Below, in pieces: positions 59,989 through 64,000 of a DNA stretch of 64,000 nucleotides. The notes beneath the pieces are model-generated. The model saw only the letters and a list, made by a program, of their open reading frames with translations. It did no database searches and had not been told where the DNA came from. The translations under genes and the position numbers were made by a program. Each line of letters starts with the position of its first letter. Position 1 is the stretch's first letter. This DNA comes from Streptomyces zhihengii (lineage in GTDB: Bacteria; Actinomycetota; Actinomycetes; Streptomycetales; Streptomycetaceae), in assembly GCF_016919245.1 (NCBI RefSeq), contig NZ_JAFEJA010000001.1, positions 4,206,001 to 4,270,000 of the forward strand, in the 5' to 3' direction.

Positions 59989-60750
59989 ATGAGCCGTCGC
60001 ATCTCTGTCGTCACCGCCGTACACGCTCCCGCTGCCCATCACCTGGCGGACGCGTACAAGTCCCTGCTCGAACAGCAGCTTCCAGAGGGGTGGGACTGGC
60101 AGTGGGTCATTCAGGAAGATGGCGAAACCGATGAGGTCGCTCCGCACGTTCCCGATGATGACCCGCGTGTCAGCTTTGCCCAGGGGCGCCCGGGGCGAGC
60201 CGGCATGGCGCGCACGCTCGGTCTCTCGCGTGCGGTCGGCGAGTACGTGAAAGTTCTCGACGCTGACGACATGCTCACGCCGGGCGCATTGGCCCGTGAC
60301 CTGGCAGCGCTCACGGCGAACCCGTCACTCGGGTGGGCCACCTCCCGGGTTCTGGATCTGCTGCCAGACGGATCGACAGTCGGCTTCGACCAGGACCCCC
60401 CGAACGGCCCTATCGATCGCGGTGCCGTGCTCAAGCACTGGCAGACGCACGACTTCCGGGCACAGGTGCACCCGGCGACGCTCTTCGCGCGGCGCGACCT
60501 GGTACTGGCACTCGGAGGGTGGATGGCTCTGCCGGCGTCCGAGGACACGGGGCTTCTGCTCGCACTGAGCGCGGTATCCCGCGGTTGGTTCACCGAAGAA
60601 ACAGGCTTGCTCTACCGGAAGTGGCCTGGGCAGGTAACGAGCCAGGCCTCGCACTCGCATGCGCAGGAACGTGACGCTCGAATGGCAGTAATCCAAGCGA
60701 GGGCGCAAGCACTTCACGAGCTCGAAGCCTGGCGCTTTGAGGGCTCCTGA
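59989..60750 (+). CDS. Family 2 glycosyltransferase carried by the AICE
   Basis: Product of 253 residues from ATG 59989; GTG 59980, which overlaps the GntR stop, is an alternative. It has a GT-A start RISVVTAVHAPAAHHLADAYKSLLEQ, the acidic nucleotide-sugar motif KVLDADDML, and the later HPATLFARRDLVLALGGW and EDTGLLLAL. It would transfer a sugar from an NDP-sugar to an unknown acceptor in the cytoplasm. The tight coupling to the regulator is unusual and suggests it has a role in element biology. Confidence 0.87.
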   Translation: MSRRISVVTAVHAPAAHHLADAYKSLLEQQLPEGWDWQWVIQEDGETDEVAPHVPDDDPRVSFAQGRPGRAGMARTLGLSRAVGEYVKVLDADDMLTPGALARDLAALTANPSLGWATSRVLDLLPDGSTVGFDQDPPNGPIDRGAVLKHWQTHDFRAQVHPATLFARRDLVLALGGWMALPASEDTGLLLALSAVSRGWFTEETGLLYRKWPGQVTSQASHSHAQERDARMAVIQARAQALHELEAWRFEGS

Positions 60751-60772
60751 GGGCAACGTAGGCGGACACTGA

Positions 60773-60811
60773 AGCACAGGAAGGCGGGTGCCAGCCTCGC
60801 CTTCCTGTGCT
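60773..60811. terminator. Terminator between glycosyltransferase and HEPN gene
   Basis: A perfect 14-bp stem (60773-60786 against 60798-60811) with an 11-base loop lies 22 bp after the glycosyltransferase stop, in a convergent gap. Confidence 0.85.
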
Positions 60812-60867
60812 GTCTATGGCCCCCTGGTTCGCCTCAGGGTAGCTCCCGCTTAACCGTCGACTGAACG

Positions 60868-62211
60868 TTATTCGGAACTCTCATTCGCTGGCCATTGGCG
60901 GGTCCCCCATCGGAGGTCTTCAAGTAGCGATTCCAACTCCTTCTCGGTGGACACTGAAAAGGTGGAGTGCGCTTCAAGGAGCCTCCAAGCGGCCCAGGTT
61001 ACTGAGTCTTGCATATCTCTAAGAAAGTTTCCTTCGCTGAGCTTCCGCGTTTCTCCGCCATGGGCAACAACGCTTCTGACGGCGTAAATTTCCTCGTACT
61101 CCTTCGCGCGTTTAGATCTGATTCCGGGATCCTCCTCAAGGAGGGCATACCGCTCCTTCATCGCACGTCCAGGAAGAGCCGATTTAGATCCCAGTAGAGC
61201 ATCCAACGCGACGCCCGCAGCTAGTGCTGCATCATCCTGAGCCGACGCCCAGTAGCTCTCCGCGAACCAGCGTGCGGCAACGTGCAGTCGGCGGAGAAAG
61301 CTATTCTCCTGTATGAGGCATCGTTCAACGGCGCTGCGGAGAAAATCGCCCTGCAGTAGATCCATCAGAGGAATCGGATCCTCGCTGCGCCATGAGACTC
61401 CACCATGTCGCCCGAGTGCATCGATCAGCAAGGGTGAGGAGTAGAGTTCAACGTCATCGCCAGACTCTCTCAACCCGACCTCAACGACTTTACGGTCTAG
61501 CGTGATCCCTCTCACGCCGGGTCGATTGGTATCCCCTCTCAGGGACCACAGGTTCCGTTCACTCTTTTCGGTGACCAGTAGCATCGTGAGGTCAACTACT
61601 AGTTGTAGGTTTCTCTCCGCCTGTGAACGTGCCATGCCGCGTTGCCCTGGAACCAGGGCAGCAAACCCCACGCGCGGTTGCCTGTGTTTGAGTTGATTAA
61701 TGTAACTCCCTACCTGTGCTTTATGGTTTTGGGCACGCCCTCCCAGTTGTTGCACTTCCTCAACGAATGCATCGTTCAGGTTGCCGATGACGTTCTTCTT
61801 TCCAATCCTTAGGGGCGCTCCTTCCCAAGCGACGTTTGACACGGGGAATACCACGAGTGAAGGCTCGGTGTAAATGATGCACGCTAGGAATTCCCTTGCC
61901 TTGTCTTCTCTTTCCTTCGTGGCGTGCACGGATGTTACAAGTGTTGCTAGGTACCCCCAGAGTTCTTCCAGGCTCCAGCGGTCGCGCACCTGTGCCTGCT
62001 TGGCGAGCAATTCGTGAAGCTCTTCAAGTTTCATCACCCCTTCTTCGGAAAGGCTAACCGGTCCGTTTGGGGAGGAAATCGAAGCCTGCCGGGAGTGTCG
62101 GTAAGTTTCCACGCACCACCCATAATCCCAGGGTTCAGGGTTTCCCGGACTGCGAACTTCTGCGGCGGCGGCGAGGGTCAATTCGGTTGCCTTTGAGTGG
62201 ATCTTTTCCAT
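60868..62211 (-). CDS. HEPN-domain (Apea-like) protein, probable RNase or defence cargo
   Basis: Product of 447 residues from ATG 62211 (ATG at residue 60 is an alternative with a better Shine-Dalgarno). The C-terminal region (about 310-425) has the Apea-like HEPN pattern: an Ala-rich helix VALDALLGSKSALPGRAM, a charged helix with KRAKEYEEIYA, and the R-x4-H motif RSVVAHGG (Arg379, His384), which is the catalytic signature of HEPN RNases. The N-terminal 300 residues are of unknown type. Base use is clearly lower in GC than in the rest of the window, so it came in recently. HEPN proteins often act in phage defence or toxin-antitoxin systems. Confidence 0.8.
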   Translation of the reverse strand: MEKIHSKATELTLAAAAEVRSPGNPEPWDYGWCVETYRHSRQASISSPNGPVSLSEEGVMKLEELHELLAKQAQVRDRWSLEELWGYLATLVTSVHATKEREDKAREFLACIIYTEPSLVVFPVSNVAWEGAPLRIGKKNVIGNLNDAFVEEVQQLGGRAQNHKAQVGSYINQLKHRQPRVGFAALVPGQRGMARSQAERNLQLVVDLTMLLVTEKSERNLWSLRGDTNRPGVRGITLDRKVVEVGLRESGDDVELYSSPLLIDALGRHGGVSWRSEDPIPLMDLLQGDFLRSAVERCLIQENSFLRRLHVAARWFAESYWASAQDDAALAAGVALDALLGSKSALPGRAMKERYALLEEDPGIRSKRAKEYEEIYAVRSVVAHGGETRKLSEGNFLRDMQDSVTWAAWRLLEAHSTFSVSTEKELESLLEDLRWGTRQWPANESSE

Positions 62212-62356
62212 GGGGACATTTTGTCAGCACCGGGCTAGCCGGTCAGCCGATTTTTCAAAGATCATGGTGAAGTTCGAACACCACTGAGAAGATGATGGTC
62301 TGCCTGCTTGGTTCAGCCACACCGTGGCTCTGACTGGCGAGACTGATGGAGGAACG

Positions 62357-62725
62357 TTGGCCAAGAATCCAAGGGCTCTGGAGTACGAGGACGGCATCGA
62401 ATGGACGGAGGACATCGAGAGCTTCGACTACGTCAGGCAGTCAGTCGCACTGTCTGTCTCGACTCGTCGGCGTCCCGTGCCGTGGAGCGGGCACGGGCGC
62501 CGGGTCGGCTACGCCGTGCTTCGTTCGGATGCCCCCAGCGGAGACGTGCCCGGAAAGTTCATACGGCGCGTCTTCTGGGTCAAGGACTACGACAGGTCCG
62601 AGCAGCCGAACGGGACGTACAAGCGCTCAGCACCCAGTGAAGCCGTCGACCCTCGGACCGTCGCCCCGGGTGTGTGGGGTGAACTCACAGAGCGCGCGTG
62701 GGGAGCGCCGTTGCCCGACGCCTAG
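62357..62725 (+). CDS. Small protein divergent to the HEPN gene, unknown
   Basis: Product of 122 residues if started at TTG 62357, which has GGAGGA before it; GTG 62324 is in frame but has no Shine-Dalgarno. It is acidic at the start (EYEDGIEWTEDIESFDYV) and has VGYAVLRSD and RRVFWVKDYDRSEQ. No family recognised. It ends 98 bp before attR and may be a partner of the divergent HEPN gene. Confidence 0.68.
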   Translation: MAKNPRALEYEDGIEWTEDIESFDYVRQSVALSVSTRRRPVPWSGHGRRVGYAVLRSDAPSGDVPGKFIRRVFWVKDYDRSEQPNGTYKRSAPSEAVDPRTVAPGVWGELTERAWGAPLPDA

Positions 62726-62734
62726 GCAGGCAGT

Positions 62735-62751
62735 GGGCCATGTGTGGGCCA
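62735..62751. promoter_or_regulatory. Candidate right arm-type integrase site
   Basis: GGGCCATGTGTGGGCCA differs by one base from the left copy and lies 73 bp inside attR. The symmetrical placement fits binding sites for the integrase arm domain or for Xis. Confidence 0.55.
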
Positions 62752-62823
62752 AGGCAGCAGCTATTGGGAGAGCTTGAGTTGTCTGCGCAGGTCAGGGCGT
62801 GGTTCGCGCTCAAGGCGCGACGC

Positions 62824-62878
62824 TCTTGAAAACCGTCGTGGCGCGAGTCACCGTGGGTTCAAATCCCACACCCACCGC
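62824..62878 (+). repeat. attR: 55-bp attachment core (3' half of tRNA-Ser)
   Basis: Identical to 44999-45053. The upstream half of the tRNA is missing here, so this is not a tRNA gene but the second att copy marking the right end of the element. Confidence 0.95.
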
Positions 62879-62893
62879 CTGCAGCACAGCGAC

Positions 62894-62948
62894 AGCACAC
62901 GCCGAGGGGCGGGCCTCCGACACGGAGGCCCGCCCCTCGGCGTGTGCT
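62894..62948. terminator. Very long hairpin behind attR, native tRNA-Ser terminator
   Basis: A perfect 26-bp stem (62894-62919 against 62923-62948) with a 3-base loop starts 16 bp after the attR core. Before integration it would have lain directly downstream of tRNA-Ser. A further GACCGGTGGCC/GGCCACCGGTCC inverted repeat lies around 63017-63083. Confidence 0.85.
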
Positions 62949-63103
62949 GGGGCGGCCGGGGGCGTTGCGGCCGTCGTTAGGCTGGCGGTGCCCAGGGTGC
63001 TCGCAAGCTCGGGGCGGGACCGGTGGCCGTGCCGGCGGGTGTCCGCTGCGGCGGGGCCGTCGAGAGGCGGGTGGCCACCGGTCCGGTGCGTCTTCCCCGG
63101 GGA

Positions 63104-64000
63104 TCAGGCGGAGTTGCGGCGGCGGGCGACGAGGACCGCGCCGGCGCCGAGGGCGAGGGCGGTGGCCGCGGCCGCGGTGAGCTGCGGCAGGGCGGAGGAC
63201 GAACCGGTGGCCGCCAGCGTGCCGTTGGTGCCGCCCTGCGGGGTGACGGTGGTGGTCTGCGTGGTGGTGCCGCCGGTGGGCGACGGCGTCGGGGCGGGGC
63301 CGGCCGCGGCGAGCAGGTCGAAGTCGTACTCCGTCATGTCGTTGCCGCCGCAGGAGCCGTCCTCGTTGTCGTAGTCGGCGGCGATGTAGGCGATGCCGTC
63401 GCCGGCCGGGGCCTTGGCGTCGACGGTGAGGCGGAGCTTGACGTCCTCGGCGGCGCCGGGCTTCAGCGGGCCGACGGAGCCCGCGTAGGTGCCCTCGGTG
63501 ACGTCCTCCCACGTGTCGGAGCCGGAGGGGGCCCATTCGAGCGTGAAGTGCTCGTCGACGATGTCGTAGTCGTCGCCGGTGGTGGCGTGGAAGAAGACGA
63601 ACGGGTTCACGTCGTCGAGGGTGCGGCCGGTGCCGTTGGTGACGGTGACGGTGAAGTCGACGGTGGTGCCCGCCGTGATCTTGGCGGGCAGGTCCTTGGC
63701 GACCGACGTCAGGTCGTCGTCCACCGCGCAGGTCTGGTTCTCCAGGGCCTCGGCGAGCGCCTCGTCGGCGGCCTCCTTGGCCTCCTTCGCGGCGTCCAGC
63801 GCGACGCCGGCCAGGTGCAGTTCGGTGAAGGCCGCGACGCGGGCGTCGTCCACGGCCTTGGAGGCGGCCTTCGCCTTCTCCTGGGCGGCGGTCGAGGCCG
63901 TGCCGGCGTCCGCCAGGGTCTTCTCGGCCTCCGCGACCTTCGCCTCCGCGGCCGCCTTGTCCTCGTCGGTGGCGGTCTCGGGGAGCTCGTCGAGCTCGGT
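63104..64000 (-). CDS. LAxTG cell-wall-anchored surface protein, C-terminal part (5' end beyond window)
   Basis: At least 298 C-terminal residues; the frame is open to the window edge. From the left of the protein there is a Glu/Ala/Lys-rich coiled coil, then a beta-rich domain with an extracellular look (TVDFTVTVTNGTGRTLDDVNPFVFF-like, two Cys), a Pro/Thr-rich wall-spanning linker, and a sorting signal LAATG followed by a hydrophobic helix and ARRRNSA. LAxTG is the class E sortase signal of Streptomyces. The protein is expected to be attached to peptidoglycan. It converges with tRNA-Ser across the hairpin. Confidence 0.85.
   Translation of the reverse strand, partial: TELDELPETATDEDKAAAEAKVAEAEKTLADAGTASTAAQEKAKAASKAVDDARVAAFTELHLAGVALDAAKEAKEAADEALAEALENQTCAVDDDLTSVAKDLPAKITAGTTVDFTVTVTNGTGRTLDDVNPFVFFHATTGDDYDIVDEHFTLEWAPSGSDTWEDVTEGTYAGSVGPLKPGAAEDVKLRLTVDAKAPAGDGIAYIAADYDNEDGSCGGNDMTEYDFDLLAAAGPAPTPSPTGGTTTQTTTVTPQGGTNGTLAATGSSSALPQLTAAAATALALGAGAVLVARRRNSA

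Larger units (their letters stand above)
44999..62878. mobile_element. Actinomycete integrative and conjugative element (AICE) in tRNA-Ser
   Basis: About 17.9 kb between two identical 55-bp copies of the tRNA-Ser 3' part. It contains, from left to right, integrase, excisionase, repeat array, DUF3987 and Prim-Pol replication proteins, a methyltransferase, small transfer-linked proteins, TraB translocase, accessory genes, a GntR regulator, a glycosyltransferase and a HEPN gene. This is the pSAM2-like AICE plan, in which double-stranded DNA is moved by a single FtsK-like TraB. The Prim-Pol replication type is used instead of RepSA or RepAM. All expected modules are present, so it may be functional. 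Confidence 0.93.

Noticed and set aside
62824..62878. Possible second tRNA-Ser gene
   Set aside because: The 5' half (acceptor and D arm) is missing; it is the attR copy.

Overview
The window is chromosomal DNA of a high-GC actinomycete, almost certainly Streptomyces. Codon use is strongly GC-rich and many starts are GTG. The gene order (cydA-cydB-cydCD, kptA, serS, pheA, dtpA-copper cluster, pepP, glpQ, htrA) matches my recollection of the oriC-proximal arm of Streptomyces chromosomes. A perfect parS site and two groups of DnaA boxes also fit a position not far from oriC. All family names come from reading translated sequence; no search was run.

Core region, 1-44,950. The 3' end of a HisC-like aminotransferase is followed by the cytochrome bd operon (cydA, cydB, fused cydCD) behind a nested Rex operator, with a GAF-domain histidine kinase downstream. 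Next come a repeat-rich gap, an M23 peptidase, a HAD phosphatase, an F420/LLM oxidoreductase, kptA, an EphD-like hydrolase/dehydrogenase fusion, a two-ATPase/two-permease ABC cluster, a FadR regulator with an MFS pump, an Fno-like reductase, a second HAD gene coupled to serS, pheA, and a copper-handling cluster (dtpA, copC/D, ecuC, sco, ycnI). The rest is two RsbW-like ATP-binding proteins, pepP, a PP2C phosphatase, a Prim-Pol-domain protein, a SEC-C protein, glpQ, a membrane-anchored HtrA protease and a divergent HxlR/quinone-reductase pair.

Mobile region, 44,999-62,878. An actinomycete integrative and conjugative element (AICE, about 17.9 kb) sits in the 3' part of a tRNA-Ser(TGA) gene. It is bounded by a perfect 55-bp direct repeat; the left copy completes the tRNA and the right copy is only its 3' part. 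Inside are a tyrosine integrase and excisionase, a ten-copy TGACAGAAC repeat array that I read as a candidate replication origin, a DUF3987 helicase-like protein with a Prim-Pol protein, an orphan C5 methyltransferase, Spd-like small membrane proteins, a TraB/FtsK translocase next to a CTTGTC repeat array (candidate clt), a long run of translationally coupled accessory genes, a divergent GntR/UTRA regulator coupled to a glycosyltransferase, and at the right end a lower-GC HEPN-domain cargo gene with a small divergent partner.

Right flank, 62,879-64,000. A very long hairpin, probably the original tRNA-Ser terminator now separated from the gene by the element, is followed by the 3' end of a sortase-anchored surface protein that runs out of the window.
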